The translations under genes were made by a program, and so were the position numbers. Positions 27,406 to 35,685 of a stretch of DNA of 64,000 bases are shown here, in pieces; the first letter of the stretch is position 1; each line of letters opens with the position of its first letter. Origin of the DNA: Roseovarius arcticus. Lineage in GTDB: Bacteria; Pseudomonadota; Alphaproteobacteria; Rhodobacterales; Rhodobacteraceae. The notes beneath the pieces were generated by a model that searched no databases, was not told the DNA's origin, and saw only the letters and a program-made list of their open reading frames with translations. The stretch is taken from positions 1,302,001 through 1,366,000 of the forward strand of contig NZ_SZZN01000001.1 of assembly GCF_006125015.1 (NCBI RefSeq), read 5' to 3'.

Positions 27406-27513
27406 CCATAGGACAAGCCGGTCCAACACCATTGGCGCGAGCAATGCCAGCCGGATCACCCGACTGACATAGCCTTGGCAGACGGGTCGCCCTGAAGCAG
27501 TTTGTGCAGCCAA
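27406..27513 (-). pseudogene. Fragment resembling a recombinase DNA-binding region
   Basis: Minus-strand codons give GRPVCQGYVSRVIRLALLAP, then MVLDRL. This is close to the SYVSRVLRLTLLAPDIVEAI segment found near the end of phage- and plasmid-type recombinases. Nothing recognisable surrounds it in the same frame, so it is a relic at best. Assignment rests on one short motif. Confidence 0.35.
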
Positions 27514-27579
27514 TCAAAGTGCATTTCGGCCCATCGCTGATGACCTGCACCGCACAGATTCCGCTATTTTGGGTAAGAT

Positions 27580-27745
27580 CTATTCAGGTTTTGATCTTCC
27601 TGGGACCCGGCAACGGAAATGCCGGTCATGTTCTTTCAGAATACCAATGATCTGTTCTTCGGTGAATCGGGATTGTTTCATCTCTGGTTATTTCAATTGG
27701 ACCAGAGCCTATCTCAATTTGGATTAAATCAAGGGGACAACATCA
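27580..27745 (-). pseudogene. IS3-family OrfA N-terminal remnant with IS end
   Basis: ATG 27681 on the minus strand opens MKQSRFTEEQIIGILKEH, the standard start of IS3-family OrfA, then diverges and stops at 27580 after 33 codons. The upstream sequence read inward from 27745, TGATGTTGTCCCC, is a plausible IS end matching 10 of 13 bases at 19289. Orientation fits the OrfB remnant at 19289-19453, so these may be the two ends of one element. Confidence 0.65.
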
Positions 27746-27803
27746 GAGCAAACGGCGCCCAAAAGGGACGCCGTTCACAAAATGCATAAGAAAATATGAG
27801 CCT

Positions 27804-30074
27804 TTAGAACGTAAAGTTTAGGCCTATTTGCAGGCCATGGCTTTCGTAATCACTACCGAATGCTCCGCGATAGCCGCTCTGCAAGACAACCTTGCGAGAC
27901 CCTCTGGCAGAGACCACACTTTCAAGACCAAGGTTCAGGCTTACCAGGTTTTCACTCAAACCATCCACTGTATACGAGATTCCGGGCAAGCCTACCAATC
28001 CGCTTTGTATGACGAGGTCATCACCAGATGCATTGGTATATTCAAGGCTTCCGGTCAGGAGAGTATCACTGGAAACACTTTGAATTTGATATTCGCCGCG
28101 AACACCGACTGAAGCCATGAGAGTGTCACCAGATTGCTTTGCGACATTCAGGTTCCAGATACCTGCCCCAGTTTCAGTGAAGGCATCAGTTGAGACGTCA
28201 TAGTATTCCAATGATGCGGTCGGGCCGAATTTGAAAGAGCCGAAATCTTTCAAGTAGTCAACTTTCAGCGCAGCAAAGAACTGTGAGCCATCGGTATCAC
28301 CTCGCGCCGTTTGCCCCATCACAGTTCGGGTGGAGTCATATGACAGATCCTGATAGCCTATTAGCGCTTGAAACAAACCTCCTTCACCAAACTGGTTCCG
28401 CGCAAAAGCAGCCAGAGAGTATCCGTCTGTGTCAATTTCGCCAAGGCCTTGATTGGCATCGGCCGATCCGGTTGTACCGCCAACTATCACACCAATAGAG
28501 GTGTTGGAGTCCGAAAGGCGTTTTTCCAAACCCAGAGAGAAGGACGCCATATCAACATCATAACCGACAGACCCGGTTGTGGGGTCATAGGATGAACGCG
28601 ATCCACCTATAGAGAATAGTCCGTAAAGACCGTCACCCATCACCCAAGGCTGCGCGACGCCCTGACTGGAAATAACGTCTGCATCTCCGCCGGTTCTTTC
28701 CCAAGGCACTGAGTAGTCCAAGATTGTCGCAATTTGGTTGCGGGCAGCCTCAAACCCAAGGCTGGAGAAAGCCGGCGCAAAGCTGAACCCGATACTATTC
28801 AGAGCCGTTGATCGGTCTGCCGGACTGAGAGCGAGCATGCCGACAATCGCAGCTTGATAAGCCGCTGCATTCCCCAAATCCCAATAAGGCACATTTGCAG
28901 CCGCATCGAGATTGCCCGCAAGCTTAAATTGATAAGTGTCTTGAGCACTGGCGACGATCGGCGCGAAGATTGGTACGAGACGTAAAGTGAATTCGCCCCC
29001 GTCAACTGTGCCAACGGTCATAGTGTAGTTCAGGTTGGCATTGCGCAAATCCTCGACCGCATCCACAGCAAAAAGACCATTGGCCTGCGCGAGTGCAACA
29101 ATGTCAGCAGGGACCAGACCACCGTCAACATAACCGAGATCAGCCACAGCAACACCCAGCGTCGATGCCAGTTCTGTCAGCCTTGAATTAAGATTAGCAG
29201 CGGTATCCAGCGTTCCATAGGTCCAGCCACCTGCAGCAATATTATTCCAGGCGACTAATGACGACTCGTCGGTCGGGTCGTTGTTATCGTCCCAGAACAG
29301 ACCATTCGGCACCATCGAATTGTCAAGGAAGGCCGTTCCGAAGTTTGCGACATATTCGGTGTTTCTCAGCGCACCGAAAGCGAGTTCGTTAACCGACGCT
29401 GTGAGGTCAAGTGTCGCCTTGTTCGCCGAGAAAAAACCGATCTCGCCTTCGTTACCGCCGTCGCCGAACAGCCCGTCAGGCAGACCAGAGCCAAGGCCAA
29501 TTTGGGTGGCCGCCAGATTGAACAAAACAGCGTTGTTAGGGTCGGCGGCGTCCATCAGAACGCCATTCGAATCTAGCAACTGCAAAGAGAATCCGGTCAT
29601 CCGAGCACCGGTAAAGTTAGACACCTTTCCAAAGGTGAAGTAATCCACTGTCGGGGAAACCATACTCGGTGTCGTTTGCAACCTCATGTCGAATGGTGCT
29701 GGTCCGGTGATGTATGTCTTGATCCGCTTTCCGGATCCGGATTCGGAATCACAGAAAACGTCAGGATTACTGGCCATCAAGCAATTCGTAACGTTGCCGC
29801 GAGACGTGAGACCGGAAAAATCTGTAACGATCTGTTGAAAGGGATCAACATATGTAAATCCACCCGATCCGTCAGGTATTCTTGTGCTGGTGAAGGTGAC
29901 GGCTTTGATGCCCGGTTCCACCACACCTTCTGCCGGGTCGGAAAAAATCATACCGTCCCCGAATGTGCCGATCAAAACATTGTCGGGCAAGACATCAGCC
30001 CAAGACGCACTGCATGACAAAATCAACAGTGCTGCTGGTGCGGCAGTTCCAAACTTGTAACTCTTAGATTTCAT
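27804..30074 (-). CDS. Autotransporter-domain outer-membrane protein
   Basis: Protein of about 756 residues with a Sec signal peptide (APAALLILSCSASWA). Residues 30 to about 440 form a secreted passenger without clear catalytic motifs, including a Cys pair in NCLMASNPDVFC. The C-terminal ~280 residues show alternating aromatic/hydrophobic strands typical of an autotransporter beta barrel and end in GLQIGLNFTF, with the C-terminal Phe used for outer-membrane assembly. ATG 30074 follows GAAGGAAG; an in-frame start at 30101 has no such site. An FNR-type palindrome lies about 70 bases upstream, so oxygen control is likely. The passenger's role is unknown. Confidence 0.8.
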   Translation of the reverse strand: MKSKSYKFGTAAPAALLILSCSASWADVLPDNVLIGTFGDGMIFSDPAEGVVEPGIKAVTFTSTRIPDGSGGFTYVDPFQQIVTDFSGLTSRGNVTNCLMASNPDVFCDSESGSGKRIKTYITGPAPFDMRLQTTPSMVSPTVDYFTFGKVSNFTGARMTGFSLQLLDSNGVLMDAADPNNAVLFNLAATQIGLGSGLPDGLFGDGGNEGEIGFFSANKATLDLTASVNELAFGALRNTEYVANFGTAFLDNSMVPNGLFWDDNNDPTDESSLVAWNNIAAGGWTYGTLDTAANLNSRLTELASTLGVAVADLGYVDGGLVPADIVALAQANGLFAVDAVEDLRNANLNYTMTVGTVDGGEFTLRLVPIFAPIVASAQDTYQFKLAGNLDAAANVPYWDLGNAAAYQAAIVGMLALSPADRSTALNSIGFSFAPAFSSLGFEAARNQIATILDYSVPWERTGGDADVISSQGVAQPWVMGDGLYGLFSIGGSRSSYDPTTGSVGYDVDMASFSLGLEKRLSDSNTSIGVIVGGTTGSADANQGLGEIDTDGYSLAAFARNQFGEGGLFQALIGYQDLSYDSTRTVMGQTARGDTDGSQFFAALKVDYLKDFGSFKFGPTASLEYYDVSTDAFTETGAGIWNLNVAKQSGDTLMASVGVRGEYQIQSVSSDTLLTGSLEYTNASGDDLVIQSGLVGLPGISYTVDGLSENLVSLNLGLESVVSARGSRKVVLQSGYRGAFGSDYESHGLQIGLNFTF

Positions 30075-30140
30075 CGAAATGCTTCCTTCTGTTGCACTCA
30101 TACGACCTGAAGATATTCAACTATTGGAATGCGAAGCCCA

Positions 30141-30154
30141 TTGATCTAGATCAA
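30141..30154 (-). promoter_or_regulatory. FNR/FnrL-type binding site
   Basis: TTGATCTAGATCAA is a perfect match to the TTGAT-N4-ATCAA consensus of FNR/FnrL regulators. It is centred about 73 bases before the autotransporter ATG at 30074, a distance compatible with activation. No FNR gene is in the window. Confidence 0.65.
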
Positions 30155-30395
30155 CGTGGGTGCGTGATCGAGATCAGCTTAGGAAGAGTGTTGCATAAAT
30201 GCGTCGAGCAGAGTTCTTTGGTGCGGCACGCAGCTAACTGTCGCTTGTCGAACTTTTCAGCCTGACGCTGGAATGTGGCGGTTAACCGATGAAACGGTCC
30301 TGCAACTGCCCGTTGGTAAATACGCGGCCTTGGCGCTGTTTGTGAATTGCAGCAATGCCGGATGGTAATACTCACCGCCCGACCTGATAGCGCCC

Positions 30396-30671
30396 TCAGA
30401 CCTCTTGCCCCTCAGGCGGCGCGTTTGTGTTCGCCGGGGTGATGAACACATACCGGTCCCCGGCTTCGCGCAGTTGCTTGGCTGTGTGCTCCGGGTTGGC
30501 CTGTAGGTCCCGCTGCAAGTGATCAGCCGTATCGCCAAAGAACCGTTGCGGATCGTCCATTTCGATCCCTTCCAACGTCGCCAGCGTGATTGTGCTGCCC
30601 TTGATGTTTTTCAGGAGTGTGCTGGTGTGATACTCGCGCTGCACCTCCTTGAGTGGGTTCGGGTCAGCCAA
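30396..30671 (-). CDS. Hypothetical protein fragment
   Basis: Reading frame of 91 codons (EYHTSTLLKNIKGSTITLAT, then LEGIEMDDPQRFFGDTADHL) with good coding character but no family I recognise. It starts exactly where the IstB fragment on the other strand begins, so it may be the broken end of a longer gene cut by an IS21-type element. No convincing ribosome binding site was seen. Confidence that it is a functional gene is low. Confidence 0.35.
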   Translation of the reverse strand: MADPNPLKEVQREYHTSTLLKNIKGSTITLATLEGIEMDDPQRFFGDTADHLQRDLQANPEHTAKQLREAGDRYVFITPANTNAPPEGQEV

Positions 30672-30932
30672 GACCTTCTGATCATAGACGAACTGGGCTT
30701 TGTTCCGCTGTCCAAGACAGGCGCCGGATTGCTGTTCGAGATCATATCCCAGCGCTACGAGCGCGGCTCGATAATCATCACCTCAAACCTGCCCTTCGAT
30801 GACTGGACCGAGGTCTTCGGCTCAAAACGCTTGACCGGAGCCATTCTGGACCGCCTGACCCATCATGTGCTCATCCTCGAAATGAACGGCGAGAGCTTCC
30901 GTTTGCGTCAAAGCCGAAAAGCCCAATCCTGA
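30660..30932 (+). pseudogene. IS21-family IstB helper ATPase, C-terminal fragment
   Basis: Plus-strand codons from about 30660 read DLLIIDELGFVPLSKTGAGL, then ISQRYERGSIIITSNLPFDDW, TEVFGSKRLTGAILDRLTHH and ILEMNGESFRLRQS. This matches IstB from its Walker B region to the end. The N-terminal half with Walker A, and the whole of istA, are missing. The following ~150 bases may include the IS21 end. Confidence 0.75.
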
Positions 30933-31633
30933 AAACCATAAACCCGGGATCAGAAGGGCTGGCCTGCGGCCAGCGCGCCTTGACACGCGTCAACTATTTG
31001 GCGAGCACGCGCGCCAAGGCGCCGCTAACTCCCAACCGAACTATCCAATTTTACACCGGGAAACTGACCCTCTTTGCGCCGGGACTGACATGCCCTTGAG
31101 ATGTCGAAGTGAACGGCCAAGGCCACCGAATTATCGTTCCGCTCGCTTTCTTTGCTGCAAAACGAAGTGGATTATGCGGAATGTAAGCTTTCAAAGTTCA
31201 ACGTTGGAAGATGGGCGCCAGCGGTGAATGCCCGGAAACCGTCCACGAACAAAGCTAAAAGGTAACAGATTTGTTGAAAGCTGTAACAGAAAATGTTTAG
31301 AATATCGCTCAACATTTCTGTTACTTTTTTTAACATATTTGCTACTACTTTCAACAATCCGTATACTTTTTTAGGGAGTAATGGGGGGAGAACATGGAAT
31401 TGCAATCTCTATGTTTTCCGCTGCGTATGCGTAAATATTTTGATCTGGAAGATATCTGACAATTTTGCAGTCTCTATCCAGTACGAAAGGCCTACTTCAT
31501 AACCCCCAAAGCGTCCTCCTTCTGGGCAATAGATTTCTCACGCTATGACTTCGAATTCATTCGGACTCGCTGCGCTCGCAGCCGTGAATCGTTATTTCTG
31601 TTCGCAGTCTAATTATAATTTTTCTGGCAATCT
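30933..31633. other. AT-rich non-coding stretch between mobile remnants and the integrative element
   Basis: About 700 bases with no convincing gene. The left part (to about 31090) looks like an IS21-type tail. From 31260 base composition becomes AT-rich with inverted repeats (see 31283-31324). Short frames here have no family features. Confidence 0.45.
31283..31324. promoter_or_regulatory. Inverted repeat followed by a T-run in an AT-rich zone
   Basis: The left arm GTAACAGAAAATGTT and right arm AACATTTCTGTTAC are complementary except for one extra A, with a 12-13-base spacer, and seven T follow closely. A related GTAACAG lies at 31262, and GTTGAAAG recurs nearby in both orientations. It could be a terminator, a regulator-binding site, or part of a replication or excision region. 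Confidence 0.4.
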
Positions 31634-31813
31634 TCATTCTTCGACTTTCGATTTCTGCTCGAGCCAGTCCGCAATAATCCTGCGGATCATTTCCGGCCGC
31701 GTTGGAAGATCGGCTTCGTCTCGTCTCACGTCGTCAAGGGCCTGCAGCATGTCGGCATGAAGACGTAGGGTTACTGCTGAGGTGTCAGTCTTAGGCCGCC
31801 CAAATTTAACCAT
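31634..31813 (-). CDS. Ribbon-helix-helix (CopG-like) regulator, 59 residues
   Basis: Small DNA-binding protein beginning MVKFGRPKTDTSAVTLRLHA, with an RHH beta strand (AVTLRLHADML) and two helices (LQALDDVRRDEA; RPEMIRRIIADWLEQ). CopG/Arc-like proteins of this size act as dimeric repressors or antitoxins. It is divergent from the operon starting at 31934; the 120-base gap contains a palindrome. It is probably the operon's repressor (inference). No toxin gene is adjacent in the same direction. Confidence 0.75.
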   Translation of the reverse strand: MVKFGRPKTDTSAVTLRLHADMLQALDDVRRDEADLPTRPEMIRRIIADWLEQKSKVEE

Positions 31814-31842
31814 TTTAAGATTCCAGAATTATCTATTGACTT

Positions 31843-31862
31843 TATGATGGCATAATGTCATA
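31843..31862. promoter_or_regulatory. Candidate operator between divergent RHH gene and protease operon
   Basis: TATGA and TCATA half-sites, with a 10-base spacer, lie in the 120-base divergent gap, next to a TTGACT (-35-like) hexamer at 31836-31841. This is the expected position for an RHH repressor site. Half-sites are short, so the call is tentative. Confidence 0.35.
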
Positions 31863-31933
31863 GTTATGCAAGCGAAGCAAGAGGTGCAACTCTCACTCCG
31901 CTCTAATCACAACGATCTGAGAAGGAGATCATC

Positions 31934-32425
31934 ATGACTAAAAATATTACTATCATTAACACACCGGCTTCGGAAGCCACGGGCAGAGCGCAATCCTATC
32001 TGTTTGAGCATTTTTGCGAGCTCATGACCCGCGTATTTATGGCGTTCGAAAAGGAAGAGTGGGCAGAAGACGCTGGCTTTGATATTGCGTTCGGTCAGTC
32101 TGTATCGGATGCGGACGCCGCCTGGAGATTGGTGGCCATTCGAGCTGAAACCGTGACAGCCGTGCAGCCTCTTTCCGTGAATGACTTGGTACTTCACCGC
32201 ATGGCAGGGCTTATTTCGCGAGCCGTGTCAGCAACCAGTCTCGCTGCGCTGGAGGCCGTTCAATCGCGAGCGGTGCATTGCATTGCGCAAGCCCCGGCGC
32301 ATATCGCAGCGCCAGTTCGCGATCTCGCGGATGAGGCCCAGACCTGCATTGATCAAATGATCGAGCATGCGCTGACCAGCGGATCTTGTGAGAGACCCGG
32401 TGCGGGTCTGCCGCTGGCCGCCTGA
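31934..32425 (+). CDS. Hypothetical protein, first gene of the integrative-element operon
   Basis: Protein of 163 residues with no recognised domain. It is mainly helical, with a Glu/Asp-rich centre (FEKEEWAEDAGFDIAFGQSV) and Ala-rich helices later. It has no signal peptide and no Cys-based metal site. A strong ribosome binding site (GAGAAGGAGATC) precedes the ATG. It is followed after 88 bases by the nuclease-like gene and then the AAA protease, and could be a substrate, adaptor or regulator for them. Confidence 0.7.
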   Translation: MTKNITIINTPASEATGRAQSYLFEHFCELMTRVFMAFEKEEWAEDAGFDIAFGQSVSDADAAWRLVAIRAETVTAVQPLSVNDLVLHRMAGLISRAVSATSLAALEAVQSRAVHCIAQAPAHIAAPVRDLADEAQTCIDQMIEHALTSGSCERPGAGLPLAA

Positions 32426-32513
32426 TTTTCAGAGATTTTCAAGAGCTATTGAATTGCCCTGTTGGCGCGTTTCGGCGCCTGCGGGCCCCAAACATATTTA
32501 CAAGGAATTTCCT

Positions 32514-33089
32514 ATGTTTAAACAACCGCCCCTGAGCGGCTTCGAAGCGCTGTTCGCGTCTCGCGCTGCCCACCTCTCGGATAGCGATATCCGTCAATTT
32601 CCAGACCTGTCACCGGACTTGCTCACACGCCATGCAAAATGGTTTGGCCTGTCTGGCGAGCACCTTGTGGACAGCATTCTGTTGCGCTTCGGGATCTATA
32701 CCTCGCAGCTGCCAGAAATGCTGCCTGCCGATCGCATCGTCTATCATCCTGATGGCGACCTTCGACTGCAGATCAAAACCTGCTGTCGGCCTAGAAATGG
32801 ATATTTCCACTTCAGCCTCACCAAGGGGTACCATCGCTCTCCAACCGGCGTGAAACCCTACGCACCGGATGACTTCGATATCGTTGCGCTTGTCGCCCTG
32901 TCTGAAAACGTCGTGAAGTTCACCGCGGACCGGCATCAATCTCATCGGATTGCGCTCTCTGAAATCGATCTCCTGCGCCGGGAGCCATGCGTCAGTCTCG
33001 AGCGCGCCGTCAAAGACCTAGGCCTATCGGCGACAAGGGTTTCCACTCCCGGGCCGGCACCGGTCCTCAATGATGGGAGGGGCCTATGA
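32514..33089 (+). CDS. PD-(D/E)XK nuclease-like protein
   Basis: Protein of 191 residues. The segment SGEHLVDSILLRFGI, then LPADRIVYHPDGDLRLQIKT, then GYFHFSLTKGYHRS and PDDFDIVALVALSE is the Glu...Asp...QxK plus beta-strand pattern of PD-(D/E)XK nuclease-fold proteins that handle DNA. The acidic residue usually just before QxK is shifted, so activity is not certain. ATG 32514 has AAGGA seven bases upstream; a longer in-frame start at 32388 would overlap the previous gene. The stop overlaps the protease start (ATGA). Confidence 0.6.
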   Translation: MFKQPPLSGFEALFASRAAHLSDSDIRQFPDLSPDLLTRHAKWFGLSGEHLVDSILLRFGIYTSQLPEMLPADRIVYHPDGDLRLQIKTCCRPRNGYFHFSLTKGYHRSPTGVKPYAPDDFDIVALVALSENVVKFTADRHQSHRIALSEIDLLRREPCVSLERAVKDLGLSATRVSTPGPAPVLNDGRGL

Positions 33090-35350
33090 CCAACAAAACT
33101 GAACCAAATTCTACACCCCCGGCAGACTTCCCCTCGGATCTCGCAGGCGCTATGGCACGGAGCCTGTTCGACACTGTGTGGGACGGTATCGTAAAGCTTT
33201 CCAGAGCACCTGCAGATCCAGATGATGAGGATTTTATCGCAAATCTGCCGGACGATATGATCCAGTCAGCCGCCGAAAGATCCTGGGAGCGACCGAAAAC
33301 GCCGCTCGCGGACACCATGACCGAGGCTGAGATTGCGGCGGCGATCAGCGTGGGTGATGATCCTTGGGCGCAATCTTCTCGTGGCTGCGGGCGAGCCTTG
33401 CTCAAGGGTGACCCGCCTCCGTCTTTGATCGCGGCGGCCCTGACATTGGAACAACTCGTGGGCAGCGAAGTGCATCTGCAAGACCTATTCTGTCCGGGCA
33501 ATGTAACGAATTTTGTTTGCCCCACTGGGTCGTTCCTTTGGGCCCTGGCTCAGATCCTCCCAAACGTGATCGAGCACTGGAACGGGTATCTGACCGCAGG
33601 AAGGAAGGCAGACCTGCATTGGTATGTTCAAGATGAGGACGATGGAAGCGCGCTTAAAAGCCGTCAGCGCAGGCGGGGCATGCAAGACGCGCGCATCGAA
33701 CGCAGTCTCGCCCAGGGCGCTTCTGTTTTAATGGTGACCTTCGGGAGTTCACATCCGTCTGATGCCATGAATGCGCTCGTGACACGGACGGTCGCGTGGA
33801 CTGGCATCACTCCGGAGATCGTGATTGAAACCATGCGCCTGACCCATAGCTCGACAGGGCACTTGGCCACGGCTGAACTCCGCGCCCGGTTGCCAATTGG
33901 GGGAAACCTAAAAGCCTTTAGCCCGGCCCAGATCGACGCTGCCTTCGCCGCACCGACGACACTTATGGTCGCTGATCGTCTTGCGGCCATCGCCAAAAAA
34001 CTCGTGACGCAGATGCCGGAACTGACGCTTGACGCCATTCATGGTCTGAAGGAAGTGCGCCTGTCTCTAGATCGCATGCTGAACGATTTACGGCTCTGGA
34101 GAGATGGCGCTCTTTCTTGGTCCGAGGTGGCATCAAGCGCGGTCTTCCATGGTCCGCCTGGCACGGGCAAGACCACTTTGGCCAAAGCCTTCGCGGGGTC
34201 TGCGGGTATCCCGATCATCGAGACTTCATATTCTGACTGTCAGAAGCACGGGCATCAAGGCGATATGCTCGCGGCGCTGGACAGGGCCTTCGCAAAGGCG
34301 AAAAATGCCGCTCCCGCGGTGCTCTTCATCGATGAACTGGACAGCTTCTCGCAGCGAGACGCTCGACGATCTAACACCGACTATATGCGCGGTGTGGTGA
34401 ATGGATTGCTTGAACAGATCAACAGGGCGAAAGATACAGGCGGCCTGATCGTGCTTGGCGCGACCAATCACCTGGAAATTGTTGACCCGGCAGTGATCCG
34501 CAGTGGCCGCTTTGATCTTAAGCTGCATGTGCCCTATCCCGACAAGAGCGGGCTCGAGGCAATCCTGGCTGCGAAACTGGGGCGAGAACGGGCGGGCGAG
34601 CTGCGTCTTGCATCTATCGCAGATCGGCTTTTGGGCCAGTCGGGCGCGATGGCGGAAGCCGTCGTTCGCGACGCAAAGGGGCGCGCCCGGGCGGATCGAA
34701 CACCGGTTCAACAGCACCATCTCGACAGCGCAACCGGTCAAGTCGTGCCCCGGCTTGATGACGAGATGCTGCGCCGGGCAGCCATCCACGAGTCGGGTCA
34801 TGTGGTGGTGATGGTCCGGCTTGGCTGGTCTTTTCCAAAACGTGTTTGCCTGACAGCTCAAGGGGGGCAGGTGGACCACTTTCCTTTCAGGATGCTGACG
34901 CCCACAACGGCTCAGGAGCGGTTGCAGGTTCTATTGGCAGGTCGCGCTGCAGAGATCTGTGTGTTCGGCAATCCGAGCTCTGGAGCTGGCGCAGGCGAGA
35001 AAAGCGATCTTGCCCAGGCGACCAGCCTCGCCCTCGCGATCGAGCGTCAGTGGGGTTTTGGGGAGAGTGGCCTTACTTGGGATGCTGCGACCGCGGACGA
35101 GACGTGGCGGGTTCCTGAGGACGTCAGGCACCGCGTTGAGCGGCATCTGCTGGAAGCCGAAAAGAAGGCTCTTTCTCTTGTCGCGGCGAACAAGGCACAT
35201 GTCCTGGATTTGGCAGACAGACTGATGCGCGCCCGAGAACTAGACGGGCGGGATATCGAACAGTTCATGCAGGATGCGGATGCCAGGAAACCGGCCATGG
35301 CACCGGCAAAAGCAGGAAGCAGCGTGCATGACGCAAACCTGCCGGGCTGA
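33086..35350 (+). CDS. Soluble FtsH-like AAA ATPase / M41 metalloprotease
   Basis: Protein of 754 residues. Residues 1-340 are an N-terminal region of unknown fold with no membrane helix. The AAA module holds Walker A GPPGTGKT (356-363), Walker B AVLFIDELDS (411-420) and the second region of homology with arginine fingers (VDPAVIRSGRFD, 466-477). The protease domain has HESGH at 568-572 and a likely third zinc ligand Asp641 (GEKSDLAQAT), as in FtsH. Cellular FtsH is membrane-anchored and core; this form is soluble and encoded in a mobile element, coupled to a nuclease-like gene. It probably unfolds and degrades specific proteins. A strong terminator follows. Confidence 0.85.
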   Translation: MTNKTEPNSTPPADFPSDLAGAMARSLFDTVWDGIVKLSRAPADPDDEDFIANLPDDMIQSAAERSWERPKTPLADTMTEAEIAAAISVGDDPWAQSSRGCGRALLKGDPPPSLIAAALTLEQLVGSEVHLQDLFCPGNVTNFVCPTGSFLWALAQILPNVIEHWNGYLTAGRKADLHWYVQDEDDGSALKSRQRRRGMQDARIERSLAQGASVLMVTFGSSHPSDAMNALVTRTVAWTGITPEIVIETMRLTHSSTGHLATAELRARLPIGGNLKAFSPAQIDAAFAAPTTLMVADRLAAIAKKLVTQMPELTLDAIHGLKEVRLSLDRMLNDLRLWRDGALSWSEVASSAVFHGPPGTGKTTLAKAFAGSAGIPIIETSYSDCQKHGHQGDMLAALDRAFAKAKNAAPAVLFIDELDSFSQRDARRSNTDYMRGVVNGLLEQINRAKDTGGLIVLGATNHLEIVDPAVIRSGRFDLKLHVPYPDKSGLEAILAAKLGRERAGELRLASIADRLLGQSGAMAEAVVRDAKGRARADRTPVQQHHLDSATGQVVPRLDDEMLRRAAIHESGHVVVMVRLGWSFPKRVCLTAQGGQVDHFPFRMLTPTTAQERLQVLLAGRAAEICVFGNPSSGAGAGEKSDLAQATSLALAIERQWGFGESGLTWDAATADETWRVPEDVRHRVERHLLEAEKKALSLVAANKAHVLDLADRLMRARELDGRDIEQFMQDADARKPAMAPAKAGSSVHDANLPG

Positions 35351-35382
35351 ACGTGGCTCTGCACATCGCATGAAGATACAAA

Positions 35383-35420
35383 CCCCGCCCGGCGCGAGAG
35401 GCGCCGGGCGGGGTCTTGTT
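35383..35420 (+). terminator. Rho-independent terminator after the AAA protease gene
   Basis: A perfect 13-bp GC-rich stem (CCCCGCCCGGCGC, arms 35383-35395 and 35401-35413) with a 5-base loop is followed by TCTTGTT. It sits between the operon and the convergent AlpA gene and may serve both directions. Confidence 0.8.
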
Positions 35421-35436
35421 AAAGCCCTGCTCTTGA

Positions 35437-35616
35437 TCAGACCTCAGGGCGGTCAGCCACCCAGTCTGAGATGATAGTGCTGCGCCAGCCTATGAGGCGG
35501 TCCGTCAGTTGGATCGGGGCCGGAAATGTGCCCGCATTGACGTGTCTGTAAATGGTCGAGCGGCTGAGCCCGGTAATGTCCTGAACGTCTTTTTGTCTTA
35601 AAATCCTATCCGTCAT
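35437..35616 (-). CDS. AlpA-family helix-turn-helix regulator, 59 residues
   Basis: Small DNA-binding protein with the AlpA/excisionase pattern: LRQKDVQDITGLSRSTIYRH, then GTFPAPIQLTDRLIGWRST. AlpA proteins act as activators of excision or integrase expression in P4-type elements. AGAGGA precedes its ATG. It is transcribed in the same direction as, and just downstream of, the integrase gene. Confidence 0.85.
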   Translation of the reverse strand: MTDRILRQKDVQDITGLSRSTIYRHVNAGTFPAPIQLTDRLIGWRSTIISDWVADRPEV

Positions 35617-35685
35617 TTATGTCCTCTTTCTATTTTTATGAGGCATACTTAACAGAAAATTATTAAACTCAGGTTTACGTTTTGT

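Larger units (their letters stand above)
27042..27803. other. Remnant-rich intergenic stretch
   Basis: There is no intact gene in about 760 bases. Two minus-strand relics are listed separately: a recombinase-like fragment at 27406-27513 and an IS3 OrfA start with IS end at 27580-27745. The repeated 13-mer GCAGCTTTCGCAT lies at 27234-27246. Confidence 0.5.

Noticed and set aside
31172..31502. Overlapping short frames on both strands in the AT-rich block
   Set aside because: Composition follows the AT-rich palindromes, with no family features or ribosome binding sites.
34226..34879. 217-codon minus-strand frame inside the AAA protease gene
   Set aside because: It is a shadow frame; the plus strand has complete Walker, SRH and HESGH motifs.
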